DNA of 64,000 bases from Stenotrophomonas bentonitica (GTDB lineage Bacteria > Pseudomonadota > Gammaproteobacteria > Xanthomonadales > Xanthomonadaceae), in contig NZ_PKQP01000001.1 in NCBI RefSeq assembly GCF_002887735.1, positions 744,001 to 808,000 on the forward strand, written 5' to 3'. Positions 1 to 9,384 of the stretch are shown piece after piece. The notes below the pieces were generated by a model. That model was not told the origin of the DNA and ran no database searches. It saw only the letters and a list, made by a program, of their open reading frames with translations. Every line of letters begins with the position of its first letter. Within the stretch, counting starts at the first letter, position 1. A program made the position numbers and the translations under genes.

Positions 1-921
1 ACGCCGGCCTTCGCGCTGCGCGGTGCGATCTCCAACAACTTCCGTGCCCCGTCGCTGGCACAGATCGGCTACGAATCCACGTCCACCGGCTACAACGCGG
101 CCGGCCAGCTGGTGCAGGGCCGCGTGCTGTCGGTGAACAATCCGATCGCGCGTGGCCTGGGCGCCACCGACCTGAAGCCGGAGAAGTCGCTCAACACCAA
201 CCTGGGTTTCACCAGCCGTATCGGCGAGCACTTCGATGTCTCGCTGGACTTCTTCCAGATCGACATCGATGACCGCATCGCACTGTCGGAAAGCATCACC
301 GGTGATGCCCTGACCGACTACGTGCAGCAGCAGTTCGGCGTGGCCGGCCTGCAGAGCGCCAGCTTCTTCGTCAACGCCGCCGATACCCGCACCCGCGGCG
401 CGGAACTGGTGAGCAACTGGCGGCAGTCGCTGGGCGATGGCGAGCTGGTGCTGACCGGCACCTACGCCTACACCAAGACCACGCTGAAGAACGTGCTCGC
501 CACCCCGCCGGGACTGCTCGCGCTGGACCCGGACTACGTGCTGTTCGGCGTGGAAGAGACCAATACGCTGACCGATGCCACCCCGCGCACCCGCGCCGCG
601 CTGGCCGCCAGCTGGGCCGATGATCGCTGGTCGCTGAGCAGCCGCCTGAGCCGCTATGGCAGCGTCACCCGCGTGTTCAACTTCGGTGATGGCTATATTC
701 CGCGCCAGACCTACGGGGCCGAGTGGCAGCTGGATGCCGAGGTGGAATACAAGATCACCCCGCAGTGGAGCGTGGCGCTGGGCGGGCAGAACCTGACCGA
801 CAACTACTCGGATCTGTCCAACGACGATATCTGCTACTTCGGCAACCTGCCGTATGACGTGCTGTCACCGATCGGTAGCAATGGTGCGTATTACTACGGG
901 CGCGTGCGGTATACGTTCTGA
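1..921 (+). CDS. TonB-dependent receptor, C-terminal part (5' truncated)
   Basis: The reading frame is open from base 1 to a TGA at 919-921, so only the last 306 residues of the protein are in the window. The N-terminal visible stretch SNNFRAPSLAQIGY is the typical barrel motif of TonB-dependent outer-membrane receptors, and the protein ends in YGRVRYTF with a terminal Phe, the usual signal for outer-membrane barrel assembly. The segment would be the last third of a 22-strand beta barrel that imports a substrate with TonB energy. The plug domain and TonB box lie upstream of the window, so the substrate cannot be judged. A five-copy SMAG array follows the stop codon directly. Family is fairly sure, ligand unknown. 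Confidence 0.9.
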   Translation, partial: TPAFALRGAISNNFRAPSLAQIGYESTSTGYNAAGQLVQGRVLSVNNPIARGLGATDLKPEKSLNTNLGFTSRIGEHFDVSLDFFQIDIDDRIALSESITGDALTDYVQQQFGVAGLQSASFFVNAADTRTRGAELVSNWRQSLGDGELVLTGTYAYTKTTLKNVLATPPGLLALDPDYVLFGVEETNTLTDATPRTRAALAASWADDRWSLSSRLSRYGSVTRVFNFGDGYIPRQTYGAEWQLDAEVEYKITPQWSVALGGQNLTDNYSDLSNDDICYFGNLPYDVLSPIGSNGAYYYGRVRYTF

Positions 922-927
922 CGGGGT

Positions 928-1088
928 GCAGCCGACCAACGGTCGGCTCTACCGGGTTGGCGCAGCCGACCGACGGTCGGCTCTAACGGGTTTGTGCAGC
1001 CGACCAACGGTCGGCTCTACCGGGTTGGTGCAGCCGACCGACGGTCGGCTCTACCGGGTTGGTGCAGCCGGCTGACCGTCGGCTCTAC
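928..1088 (-). repeat. Array of five SMAG/REP palindromes
   Basis: Five copies lie at 928-952, 962-986, 996-1020, 1030-1054 and 1064-1088. Each reads GCAGCCGACC-NAC-GGTCGGCTCTAC on the plus strand (the last has diverged to GGCTGACCGTCGG), so the GTAG head lies on the minus strand. Spacing is a near-regular 34 bases, with a CGGGTTGGT-type linker, which suggests tandem amplification. The arms can form hairpins in the 3' UTR of the TonB receptor transcript, where they may stabilise or end the mRNA. No terminator with a T-run is present. Confidence 0.85.
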
Positions 1089-1149
1089 CGGTGGTGAACG
1101 GGAGGATGCGTGGGTGATGCCATGACCTGGCGATCACATCCACGCTGGC

Positions 1150-1920
1150 ATGTTGGTCACCATGGCCAACGACTTCCCCCAACGTCCGCCGCCGCCGCTG
1201 CTGGACGATGCCTGTGCGCTGTTCCTGGACGTGGATGGCACCCTTATCGAATTCGCGGACGACCCCGAGTCGGTCGCGCTGCTGCCGGATGTGCGTGAGG
1301 CGATCGGGCGCATCAGCGACCGCCTGGATGGCGCGGTTGCGCTGATCAGCGGCCGACCGCTGGCGCAGCTGGACAAGCTGTTTGCGCCCCTGAGCCTGCC
1401 CGCCGCCGGCCTGCATGGCCACGAGCTGCGCAACCACGAGCAGCGCGCGCAGAGCAGTGATCCCTCCGCCGATACCAGTGAGTGGCTGCACGCCCTGCAC
1501 CAGCAGGCGATGCGGTTCGCGCACGGCTACCCCGGCGTGCTCGTTGAAGACAAGGGCCGCAGCCTGGCCCTGCATTGGCGTGGTGCTCCGCATGCCGCCA
1601 ATGACGTGCGTGCGTTTGCCGAACGGCATATCCGCGGGCATGGCGGCTACCGGCTGCAGCCGGGCGACCATGTAATCGAATTCCTGCCTGAAGGCAGCGA
1701 CAAGGGGCGTGCGATGCGGCAGCTGATGCTGCAGCCGCCGTTCCGTGATCGCATGCCGGTGTTCGTCGGCGATGACCTCACCGATGAATTCGGCTTCGGC
1801 GCGGCCAATGACCTGCATGGCTGGAGCGTGCTGGTCGGTGCGCGCGAGCCGAGCGATGCGGTGTTTTCGCTGCCGACGATACGCAGCGTCCACGCCTGGC
1901 TTCGCGAGAATGCCTACTGA
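1150..1920 (+). CDS. otsB: Trehalose-6-phosphate phosphatase
   Basis: OtsB dephosphorylates trehalose 6-phosphate to trehalose in the cytoplasm, the last step of the OtsA/OtsB pathway. The 256-residue HAD-superfamily protein shows motif I FLDVDGTLIEF with Asp27 and Asp29 as nucleophile and acid/base, motif II ALISGRP, and motif IV FVGDDLTDEFGF with Asp208/Asp209 for magnesium. The length is normal for the family. The start is uncertain: an in-frame stop at 1123-1125 excludes anything further upstream, and ATG 1150 and ATG 1162 are both possible without a clear Shine-Dalgarno site. It is followed after 86 bases by the GH15 gene and then otsA, forming an osmoprotection operon. Confidence 0.93.
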   Translation: MLVTMANDFPQRPPPPLLDDACALFLDVDGTLIEFADDPESVALLPDVREAIGRISDRLDGAVALISGRPLAQLDKLFAPLSLPAAGLHGHELRNHEQRAQSSDPSADTSEWLHALHQQAMRFAHGYPGVLVEDKGRSLALHWRGAPHAANDVRAFAERHIRGHGGYRLQPGDHVIEFLPEGSDKGRAMRQLMLQPPFRDRMPVFVGDDLTDEFGFGAANDLHGWSVLVGAREPSDAVFSLPTIRSVHAWLRENAY

Positions 1921-2006
1921 TGCCTTGACCCCAAGGCCCCCTGACGCCGCGCGCAGGTCTCCCCCACCGGTGTGCCGCCGCGGCATGACACGAGACTTCC
2001 TGCATC

Positions 2007-3788
2007 ATGAGCGAACCCGATCTGAATCTGGGCGTGGTCGGCAATGGCAGCTTCGGCGCGCTGATCGACAAGCACGCGCGCGTCGTCTGGAGCTGCCTGC
2101 CGACCTTCGACGGCGACCCCACCTTCTGCGCCCTGCTTGGCCCCAATCAACAAGAGGGCGGTGACTTCGGCATCGAGCTGGAGGACATGGTCGAGAGCGA
2201 ACAGAGCTACCTGACCAACACCGCCATCCTGCGCACCGTGCTGCGCGACAAGCATGGCGGCGCGCTGGAAATCATCGATTTCGCGCCGCGCTGGCGCCAG
2301 AACGACCGCTTCTACCGGCCGGTCAGCCTGATCCGCCAGGTCCGCCCGCTGTCCGGCAACCCGCGCATCATCGTGCGCGCCCGGCCACTGGCCGACTGGG
2401 GCGCGCGCGTTCCCGATTCCACCTGGGGCAGCAACCACATCCGCTGGGTGCTGCCCGACCACGTGCTGCGCCTGACCACGGATGTGCCGCTGCGCTTCGT
2501 GCGCGACGGCCTGCCGTTCGTGCTCAACCACCCGGTGCACCTGGTACTGGGCGTGGACGAATCGCTCAACCGTTCGCTCAGCGGCTACGTGCAGGAATCC
2601 TTCCAGCGCACGCGCGACTACTGGCGCGAATGGGTGCGCTATCTGTCCATCCCGCTGGAATGGCAGGACGCGGTGATCCGCAGCGCGATCACGCTGAAAC
2701 TGTGCCAGTACGAAGACAGCGGCGCGATCATCGCCGCGATGACGACCTCCATTCCCGAAGCGCCCGGCAGCATCCGCAACTGGGATTACCGCTATTGCTG
2801 GCTGCGCGATGCCGCCTTCGTGGTGCGTACGCTCAACCGCCTCGGCGCCACGCGCACTATGGAGCAGTTCCTGGGCTACATCTTCAACCTGGCCACCGCC
2901 GATGGCAGCCTGCAGCCGCTGTACGGCATCAGCTTCGAGGCCAAGCTGGAAGAAAGCGAAGTCCCCTCGCTGTCCGGCTACCGCGGCATGGGGCCGGTGC
3001 GCCGCGGCAACCTGGCCTGGGTGCAGCGCCAGCACGATGTCTACGGCAGCGTGGTGCTCGCCTCCACGCAGCTGTTCTTCGATCGCCGCCTGCAGGACCC
3101 GGGCGATGCACACACCTTCGCGCGGCTGGAGCCGCTCGGCGAGCAGGCCTTCACCCTGCATGACGTGCCCGATGCCGGGCTGTGGGAGTTCCGCGGCCGC
3201 ACCGAAGTGCATACCTACACCAGCGCGATGTGCTGGGCCGCCTGCGACCGCCTGTGCAAGATCGCGGTGCGACTGAAGCTGGATGATCGCGCCACCTACT
3301 GGCGCGAGCGAGCCGACATCATCCATGCGCGGATCATGCGCGACTCGTGGAGCGAAGCGCTCGGGCACTTCACCGATACCTTCGGTGGCCACCGCCTGGA
3401 TGCCTCGTTGCTGCTGCTGGCCGACATCGGGTTCATCGACGCCACCGACGCACGCTTTGTCGCCACCGTCGAGGCGATCGGCCGCGATCTCAAACATGGC
3501 AACGCGTTGTACCGTTACGTGGCGCCGGATGACTTCGGCGAACCGGAAACCAGCTTCACCATCTGCACCTTCTGGTACATCGATGCGCTTGCCGCGATCG
3601 GTCGCCTGGACGAAGCGCGCGAGATGTTCGAGATGCTGCTGGAGCGCCGCAATCACCTGGGCCTGCTCTCCGAAGACCTGGCCTTTGACAATGGCGAGGC
3701 CTGGGGCAACTTCCCGCAGACCTATTCGCACGTGGGCCTGATCACCGCCGCCATGCGCCTGTCGCGCAGCTGGCAGGAGGCATCATGA
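2007..3788 (+). CDS. Glycoside hydrolase family 15 protein (trehalase/glucoamylase-like)
   Basis: The 593-residue cytoplasmic protein begins with a trehalase-like N-terminal domain (NLGVVGNGSFGALIDKHA) and continues into a GH15 catalytic (alpha/alpha)6 barrel marked by SIRNWDYRYCWLRDAAF. Members of this architecture hydrolyse alpha-glucosides such as trehalose, isomaltose or dextrin ends, with two catalytic glutamates. There is no signal peptide. The gene sits between otsB and otsA, and its TGA overlaps the otsA ATG in an ATGA, so the three are translated as one unit. The context makes trehalose or a related glucan the likely substrate, but sequence alone cannot separate a trehalase from a glucoamylase-like enzyme. 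Confidence 0.88.
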   Translation: MSEPDLNLGVVGNGSFGALIDKHARVVWSCLPTFDGDPTFCALLGPNQQEGGDFGIELEDMVESEQSYLTNTAILRTVLRDKHGGALEIIDFAPRWRQNDRFYRPVSLIRQVRPLSGNPRIIVRARPLADWGARVPDSTWGSNHIRWVLPDHVLRLTTDVPLRFVRDGLPFVLNHPVHLVLGVDESLNRSLSGYVQESFQRTRDYWREWVRYLSIPLEWQDAVIRSAITLKLCQYEDSGAIIAAMTTSIPEAPGSIRNWDYRYCWLRDAAFVVRTLNRLGATRTMEQFLGYIFNLATADGSLQPLYGISFEAKLEESEVPSLSGYRGMGPVRRGNLAWVQRQHDVYGSVVLASTQLFFDRRLQDPGDAHTFARLEPLGEQAFTLHDVPDAGLWEFRGRTEVHTYTSAMCWAACDRLCKIAVRLKLDDRATYWRERADIIHARIMRDSWSEALGHFTDTFGGHRLDASLLLLADIGFIDATDARFVATVEAIGRDLKHGNALYRYVAPDDFGEPETSFTICTFWYIDALAAIGRLDEAREMFEMLLERRNHLGLLSEDLAFDNGEAWGNFPQTYSHVGLITAAMRLSRSWQEAS

Positions 3789-5149
3789 GCCGCCTGGTCG
3801 TCGTGTCCAACCGGGTCGCCGTTCCCGGTGAATCCCGCGCCGGCGGTCTGGCGGTCGGCCTGCTCGCCGCGCTCAAGGAACGTGGCGGCCTGTGGTTCGG
3901 CTGGAGCGGCAAGTCGGTACGCGACAACAGCGGCACGCTGCACGAGCAGGTGGACGGTGACATCCGCTACGTCACCATGGACCTCAACAAGCGCGATGTG
4001 GACGGCTACTACAACGGCTTCGCCAATCGCACGCTGTGGCCATTGCTGCACTTCCGGCTGGACCTGGTCGACTACGACCGCGGGACGCGCGAAACGTACC
4101 GCCGGGTCAACGCGCTGTTCGCCGAGAAGCTCGCCCCGCTGCTGCGCGAAGACGACATCGTCTGGATCCACGATTACCACCTGATCCCACTCGCCTCGCT
4201 GCTGCGCGAGCGTGGCATCGGCTGCCGGATCGGCTTCTTCCTGCATGTGCCGATGCCCTCGGCGGACCTGCTGCAGGCCATGCCCGACCACCTGCGGTTG
4301 TTCTCCAGCCTGTACGCCTATGACCTGGTCGGCTTCCAGACCCAGCGCGATGCGGACCGTTTCCAGTCCTACGTGCGCCTGTTCGGTGGCGGCCGGGTGC
4401 TGCCCGATGGCGAGCTGGAAGCGCCCGGTGGCCGACGCTTCCGCGCCGCGGCCTTCCCGATCGGCATCGATACCGAGTTCATTGCGCGGCAGGCCAAGGC
4501 CGGGGCGAACAAGCCAGCGGTCAAGGACCTGCGCGGCAGCCTGCGCAATCGCCAGCTGGCGATCGGCGTGGACCGGCTGGACTACTCCAAGGGCCTGCCC
4601 GAACGCTTCCAGGGTTTCGAGCGGTATCTGGAACGCCACCCGGACCAGCATGGCTCGCTCACGTATCTGCAGATCGCCCCGGTATCCCGTGGCGATGTCA
4701 CCGAGTACCGGCAGCTGCGCGGCCAGCTGGAACAGATCGCCGGCCACATCAACGGCGGGCATGCCGCGCCGGACTGGACCCCGCTGCGCTACGTCAACCA
4801 GAACTTCACCCATGCCACCCTGACCGGCTTCTACCGGGCGGCGGCGGTGGGCCTGGTGACCCCGTTGCGCGACGGCATGAACCTGGTCGCCAAGGAATAC
4901 GTCGCCTCGCAGGATCCGGAGAATCCGGGCGTACTGGTGCTGTCACTGCTGGCCGGCGCTGCCGATGAACTCAAGCAGGCACTGCTGGTCAATCCACATG
5001 ACCTCGATGGCGTGGCCGATGCGATCGCCACGGCCGCGACGATGCCGCTGAAGAAGCGCGTGGAGCGCTGGCAGGCGATGATGGACCACCTGCGCACCTA
5101 CGACATCAATCATTGGCGGCAGACGTATCTTCAGGCCCTGGAAGGGTGA
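3785..5149 (+). CDS. otsA: Trehalose-6-phosphate synthase
   Basis: OtsA (GT20) transfers glucose from UDP-glucose to glucose 6-phosphate to give trehalose 6-phosphate. The 454-residue protein carries the family signatures: the N-terminal [10 protein letters not shown] strand with the Gly-rich loop [28 protein letters not shown] in the first Rossmann domain, [14 protein letters not shown] with the Arg and Lys that bind the donor phosphates, and [12 protein letters not shown] near the C-terminus. The length fits bacterial OtsA (about 450-475). Translation is coupled to the GH15 gene by a 4-base overlap. A single SMAG palindrome follows 28 bases after the stop codon. Confidence 0.97.
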   Translation: MSRLVVVSNRVAVPGESRAGGLAVGLLAALKERGGLWFGWSGKSVRDNSGTLHEQVDGDIRYVTMDLNKRDVDGYYNGFANRTLWPLLHFRLDLVDYDRGTRETYRRVNALFAEKLAPLLREDDIVWIHDYHLIPLASLLRERGIGCRIGFFLHVPMPSADLLQAMPDHLRLFSSLYAYDLVGFQTQRDADRFQSYVRLFGGGRVLPDGELEAPGGRRFRAAAFPIGIDTEFIARQAKAGANKPAVKDLRGSLRNRQLAIGVDRLDYSKGLPERFQGFERYLERHPDQHGSLTYLQIAPVSRGDVTEYRQLRGQLEQIAGHINGGHAAPDWTPLRYVNQNFTHATLTGFYRAAAVGLVTPLRDGMNLVAKEYVASQDPENPGVLVLSLLAGAADELKQALLVNPHDLDGVADAIATAATMPLKKRVERWQAMMDHLRTYDINHWRQTYLQALEG

Positions 5150-5177
5150 TGCCGCCGGGCTACCGGACGCGCGTACG

Positions 5178-5200
5178 GTAGTGCCGGCCGCTGGCCGGCT
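5178..5200 (+). repeat. Single SMAG/REP palindrome
   Basis: GTAG head followed by TGCCGGCC-GCT-GGCCGGCT on the plus strand. The arms GCCGGCC/GGCCGGC are perfect. It lies between the convergent otsA and pgeF genes, where it could act as a shared 3' hairpin. Confidence 0.85.
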
Positions 5201-5220
5201 CGTCACGATCGTTCAGACGG

Positions 5221-6000
5221 TCACGCCGCGATCCACGCCAGGGTCGCCATGCGCCCGGTGCGGCGGTCGCGCCGGTGCGAGTAGAACCGCTGCGGATCGG
5301 CCAGCGTGCAGTACTGCCCGCCACTGATGCTGGCCGGGTCCAGCCCGGCGGCCTGCAGGCGCCGGCGGGCCAACGCGTACAGGTCGACCTTCCAGTGCCC
5401 CGGCCGTGTTGCCACGAATGCCGCCGCAGCGCCCTCGTCGCGCTCCACGAAGGCCTCGAACACGTCCTCGCCGATCTCGTACAGCGCCGGCCCGGCGGCC
5501 GGCCCCAGCCACGCCTGCAGCTGCACGGGCGGGGTCTGCAGGGCGGCCACGGTGGCCTCCAGCATCCCATCGGCCAGCCCGCGCCACCCGGCATGGGCGG
5601 CGCCGATCTCACCGCCATCGCGCGCGGCGAACACCACCGGCAGGCAGTCGGCGGTGAGAATCGCCAGCACCACGCCCGGCACCGAGGTCACGGCGGCATC
5701 GGCGGTCGGTTCAGCCTCCACACCCGCGGCGGTCGGCGGCGCGGTGAAGCGGCGCACGCCGGTGCCATGCACCTGGCGCAGCCAATGCGGCGCCGAGGGC
5801 AGGCCCAGCCCGGGCACCAGCAGGTCACGGTTGCGCTGCACCTGCGCCGGGTCGTCACCATCGGCCGAGTACCGGTTGCCCATGTTGAACTGGTCGAACG
5901 GCGCCACCGAACCGCCCGCGCCGAAACGCAGGGTGGTCAGCGCATGGACCCCGCTCGGGGCCTGCCAGTCGGCGCGCAGCACGGGCACGGTGGCGTCCAT
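5221..6000 (-). CDS. pgeF: Laccase-domain protein, YfiH/PgeF family (peptidoglycan editing factor)
   Basis: The 259-residue protein belongs to the YfiH/DUF152 family. It shows ADCLPVVF and HAGWRGLADGM, which carry the conserved Cys and His residues of the metal and active site. E. coli PgeF prevents incorporation of L-Ser in place of L-Ala in peptidoglycan; other members have been reported to be polyphenol oxidases or purine nucleoside phosphorylases. The ATG overlaps the rluD stop codon by one base (TGATG), and rluD-pgeF is a commonly conserved pair, so the two are co-translated. Cytoplasmic; no signal peptide is seen. Confidence 0.9.
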   Translation of the reverse strand: MDATVPVLRADWQAPSGVHALTTLRFGAGGSVAPFDQFNMGNRYSADGDDPAQVQRNRDLLVPGLGLPSAPHWLRQVHGTGVRRFTAPPTAAGVEAEPTADAAVTSVPGVVLAILTADCLPVVFAARDGGEIGAAHAGWRGLADGMLEATVAALQTPPVQLQAWLGPAAGPALYEIGEDVFEAFVERDEGAAAAFVATRPGHWKVDLYALARRRLQAAGLDPASISGGQYCTLADPQRFYSHRRDRRTGRMATLAWIAA

Positions 6001-6995
6001 CAGCGGCGGTTGCGTTCCTGCTCGGCGAAGCGCTTGCTGTCTTCGCGCAGGGCGTGCAGCAGGGCCTGCATGTCGGCCGGCGGCGGCGCGCTGTTGGTGA
6101 TCTTCTCACCGGTGATCGGGTGCACGAATTCCAGCGTTTCAGCGTGCAGCGCCTGGCGCTTGAAGCCGCGCAGCTCGGCGACCAGTTCATCGCTGGCGCC
6201 CTTGGGCAGCTTCAGCGCACCGCCATACAGCTGATCGCCGATGATCGGGTGACGCAGGTGCGCCATGTGCACGCGGATCTGGTGGGTACGGCCGGTTTCC
6301 AGGCGGCATTCCAGCGCGGTGTGTGCACGGAAACGCTCGCGCAGGCGGTAGTGCGTGATCGCTTCCTTGCCGTCTTCGCGCACGGCCATGCGGATGCGGT
6401 CGCGCGGGTGGCGGTCGATGCCGGCGGTCGCGGTGCCGCCGGAGACCAGCGCACCCACCACCACGGCCAGGTACTGGCGGTGCACTTCACGGGCGGAGAG
6501 CTGCTCCACCAGTGCGGTCTGCGCCTGGATCGTGCGGGCGATCACCATCACGCCGCTGGTGTCCTTGTCCAGGCGGTGCACGATGCCCGCGCGCGGCAGC
6601 ACCGACAGCGAGGGGTCGCGGAACAGCAGCGCATTGACCAGAGTACCGGTCGGGTTGCCCGCGCCGGGATGGACCACCAGGCCGACCGGCTTGTTGATCA
6701 CGAACACGTGCTCGTCCTCGTACAGGACCTCCAGCGGGATGTCCTCCGGCTCGGCATGGGTCTGGGTGTCGAGCACGACATGCAGGCTGGCCACCTCGCC
6801 GCCGCGCACCGGGTCGCGTCCGCGCACGGTGTCGCCGTCCAGCAGGACGTCCCCGGACTTGATCCACTCGGTCAGCTTGGACCGGGAGAATTCGGGGAAC
6901 AGCTCGGCCAGGACCGCGTCGAAACGCCGGCCGGCGGCGGTATCGGGCACGATGGCCTGGCGGGGGGAATCGGAATCAGCAGGGGTATCGGACAT
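6000..6995 (-). CDS. rluD: 23S rRNA pseudouridine synthase RluD
   Basis: RluD isomerises uridines 1911, 1915 and 1917 of 23S rRNA helix 69. The protein has an N-terminal S4 RNA-binding domain ([18 protein letters not shown], about residues 37-54) and an RluA-type catalytic domain with [12 protein letters not shown], where Asp143 is the catalytic residue. I chose ATG 6995 ([10 protein letters not shown], 331 residues). A TTG at 7019 would add eight residues but lacks support. It is divergent from bamD, and the rluD/bamD head-to-head arrangement is common in gammaproteobacteria. The stop overlaps the pgeF start. Confidence 0.95.
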   Translation of the reverse strand: MSDTPADSDSPRQAIVPDTAAGRRFDAVLAELFPEFSRSKLTEWIKSGDVLLDGDTVRGRDPVRGGEVASLHVVLDTQTHAEPEDIPLEVLYEDEHVFVINKPVGLVVHPGAGNPTGTLVNALLFRDPSLSVLPRAGIVHRLDKDTSGVMVIARTIQAQTALVEQLSAREVHRQYLAVVVGALVSGGTATAGIDRHPRDRIRMAVREDGKEAITHYRLRERFRAHTALECRLETGRTHQIRVHMAHLRHPIIGDQLYGGALKLPKGASDELVAELRGFKRQALHAETLEFVHPITGEKITNSAPPPADMQALLHALREDSKRFAEQERNRR

Positions 6996-7111
6996 GGGGG
7001 AACACCGCAATAGGGACAATTTTGGGGTCCGGCCGACCAGTTTCAGTCGCGGGACAGGCCACTAGGCTATCATCGACCCTTCGTATTCCAGCCGCGTCCC
7101 GCCCTGACCCC

Positions 7112-7996
7112 ATGATCCGACGCTCCGTTATGCTGTCCGCGCCCGTCCGCCTCGCCGCCCTGATGCTGGTGCTGCTCTTCGTCGCCACCGGCTGTCACCG
7201 CGGCACCAAGGGCAAGAATCCGGATGAAGGCCTGCCGGTCGAAACGCTCTATGAGAAGAGCCACAAGCTCATGGAAGGGGGGAACTGGAGCGGTGCCGAA
7301 GCCAGCTTCCGCCGCCTGGTAGCCCAGTACCCGTATGGCCCGTACACCGAGCAGGCCATGATCGAGAGCGCCTACGCGCAGTACAAGGCCGGCAAGCACG
7401 ATGACGCGGTGTCCAGCGTGGACCGCTTCATCCGTACCTACCCGACCCACCGCAACATCGCCTACATGTACTACCTGCGCGGCCTGGCCAATGGCAACCG
7501 CGACACGGTCTTCCTGCGCCGCGTCTGGTCGCTGGACCCGAGCCGCCGCGACCTGTCGAGCCCGCGCCAGGCCTATGCCGATTTCACCATCGTCACCGAG
7601 CGCTACCCCAACAGCCGCTACGCCGCCGATGCGCGCCAGCGGATGATCGCCCTGCGCGACGTGTTCGCCCAGTACGAGCTGGACAACGCCCTGTACTACC
7701 TGCGCCGCGAGGCCTACGTCTCGGCCGCCGGCCGCGCCAACTTCCTGCTGGAAAACTACCCGCAGAGCGCGTTCCAGTACGACGCCGTGGCCGCGCTGGG
7801 CGAGGCCTACACCCGCCTGGGCAACAAGACCCTGGCCGACGATGCCCGCCGCGTGCTCGAGCTGAACCAGCCCGACCACCCCTGGCTGCAGGGCAACTGG
7901 CCGAAGTATCCGTGGATGGTCCGCAAGCTGAACCCGTTTGCCGGCGAGAAGTCCGCCAGTACCGGCGAACGCAACGCCACGATGAATCGCAAGTAA
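7112..7996 (+). CDS. bamD: Outer-membrane assembly lipoprotein BamD
   Basis: BamD is the essential TPR lipoprotein of the BAM complex that inserts beta-barrel proteins into the outer membrane. From ATG 7112 the protein has 294 residues and a lipoprotein signal (LAALMLVLLFVATGC) with Cys28 as the lipidation site. The body contains tetratricopeptide-like helices with typical BamD stretches such as YPYGPYTEQAMIESAYAQY and YPNSRYAADARQRM. An upstream in-frame TTG (7022) would put 30 Arg/Pro-rich residues before the signal peptide and is unlikely. Divergent from rluD and closed by an intrinsic terminator. A second start at ATG 7130 is possible. Confidence 0.95.
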   Translation: MIRRSVMLSAPVRLAALMLVLLFVATGCHRGTKGKNPDEGLPVETLYEKSHKLMEGGNWSGAEASFRRLVAQYPYGPYTEQAMIESAYAQYKAGKHDDAVSSVDRFIRTYPTHRNIAYMYYLRGLANGNRDTVFLRRVWSLDPSRRDLSSPRQAYADFTIVTERYPNSRYAADARQRMIALRDVFAQYELDNALYYLRREAYVSAAGRANFLLENYPQSAFQYDAVAALGEAYTRLGNKTLADDARRVLELNQPDHPWLQGNWPKYPWMVRKLNPFAGEKSASTGERNATMNRK

Positions 7997-8003
7997 GAAA
8001 AAA

Positions 8004-8025
8004 AAGGCCCCGAAAGGGGCCTTTT
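8004..8025 (+). terminator. Intrinsic terminator after bamD
   Basis: Stem AAGGCCCC (8004-8011), GAAA tetraloop, GGGGCCTT (8016-8023) followed by TT. An A-run precedes the stem, so it could act in both directions. It begins 8 bases after the bamD stop codon. Confidence 0.9.
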
Positions 8026-8137
8026 CCGTCAAGGGACGTTTCCCAAGCCGCTCCTTCTGGGACTGGCATCTCAGCGCCAACGATCCGCGCTATTCAGACT
8101 GACACCTCACGGCCACACCCGCCCGCAAGGAGTCTGC

Positions 8138-9358
8138 ATGATGCTCAAGATCGTCCATCTGCGCGCCGTATCCCTCGTGTTCGTCTCCGCCACCCTCGGC
8201 CTCGCCGCCGGTGCCGCCGGTGCAGCCGGTTCCACTGCGCCGTCGCAGGCAGGCGATCTCATCTCGGCCGAGTCCTATCAGGCCAGTTGGGTGCCTTCCC
8301 GGGCCGCCCACGCCTACAAGCTGAGCTATCGCACCCCCGACCACCACGGCCACCTGGCCCAAGGCACGGGGCTTCTGTACCTGCCAGCGGGCACTGCACC
8401 CCCCGGTGGCTGGCCGGTCGTCTCCTGGGCGCATGGCACCCAGGGCGTTGCCGATCACTGTGCGCCATCGGTTTCCGGTCCCTTCCAGCCCGAGCGCGAT
8501 GGCCGCTTCCTCGACCAGTTCCTGGCCCGGGGCTACGCCGTGGCAGCTGCGGACTACCAGGGGCTGGGCAGCCCCGGCGAGCATGCCTATCTCCACGTCG
8601 GGACCGCTGCGCGCAACACCATCGACATGATCAAGGCCAGCCGTCAGTACCTCGGCCCGGCGACCCTCGCCCCGCGCTGGGTCTCGGTGGGCCACTCCCA
8701 GGGAGGGGCGGCCGCGCTCGCCGCCGGCCATATCGGGCCTGGCTACGGCGGCCCGTCGCTGGAGTACCGGGGCAGTTTCACCACCGGCACCCCCACTGCC
8801 GTGGAACTGACCGCACTGGTGATGAAACCCGACAACCTCACAGCCAATCCCGGCGCGCTCAATGCGTACCACGCCTACCTGCTGGACGGTCTGCTGCAGC
8901 TTGCGCCACACATCGACCAGGTACTGTCCGAACACGGGCGCGCGCGCGTCGCGCTGGCCCGCCAGCACTGCCTGGGTGCCCTGAGCACGCTGCTGGAAGG
9001 CGCCAACACCGGCGAGATGTTCAGCGCGCCGCTGTACACCGTGCCTGGCATCTGGACGCTGCTGCACGACTATCTGGGCGTGCCACGGCGCGGCTTCAGC
9101 CAGCCATTGATGCTCGGCCACGGGCGCCAGGACCGCGATGTGCCCTATGTCACCACGCTTCTGTACGCCGCTGGCCTGGCGCTGCGCGGGGAACCGGTCG
9201 CGTTCCGCGCCTACCCGGTCGATCACCGCGGCACGCTGGACGCAGCGGCAGCCGATGGCCTCGCCTTCGTGCGCGCGCGCCTGGACGCCGGCGCGCCGGC
9301 CTACAACGCGTTGGACGAAGTCACCGCACTGGAAGCGTTGCTGGATACGTCACCGTAG
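8138..9358 (+). CDS. Secreted alpha/beta hydrolase, secretory-lipase (LIP) type
   Basis: A 406-residue alpha/beta hydrolase with a Sec signal peptide (about residues 1-30, rich in Ala/Gly) and no lipobox. The nucleophile elbow is VGHSQGG with Ser187, an oxyanion stretch PVVSWAHGTQG lies upstream, and GRQDRDVP (Asp) and VDHRG (His) near the C-terminus are the likely rest of the triad. The layout resembles secretory lipases of the LIP family (PF03583). AAGGAG at 8127-8132 supports ATG 8138 or the adjacent ATG 8141. It stands alone between bamD and nadE. A lipase or esterase acting outside the cytoplasm is inferred; the substrate is unknown. Confidence 0.8.
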   Translation: MMLKIVHLRAVSLVFVSATLGLAAGAAGAAGSTAPSQAGDLISAESYQASWVPSRAAHAYKLSYRTPDHHGHLAQGTGLLYLPAGTAPPGGWPVVSWAHGTQGVADHCAPSVSGPFQPERDGRFLDQFLARGYAVAAADYQGLGSPGEHAYLHVGTAARNTIDMIKASRQYLGPATLAPRWVSVGHSQGGAAALAAGHIGPGYGGPSLEYRGSFTTGTPTAVELTALVMKPDNLTANPGALNAYHAYLLDGLLQLAPHIDQVLSEHGRARVALARQHCLGALSTLLEGANTGEMFSAPLYTVPGIWTLLHDYLGVPRRGFSQPLMLGHGRQDRDVPYVTTLLYAAGLALRGEPVAFRAYPVDHRGTLDAAAADGLAFVRARLDAGAPAYNALDEVTALEALLDTSP

Positions 9359-9384
9359 CCGGCAATCGCTCCTCGCCAGGCAGC

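Noticed and set aside
854-1075. A 73-codon frame across the SMAG array after the TonB receptor
   Set aside because: Its repetitive Gly/Leu/Tyr/Arg composition comes only from reading through the palindromes.
1914-3731. A 605-codon open frame on the minus strand
   Set aside because: Antisense to the GH15 gene; His/Ala/Gly-rich without motifs.
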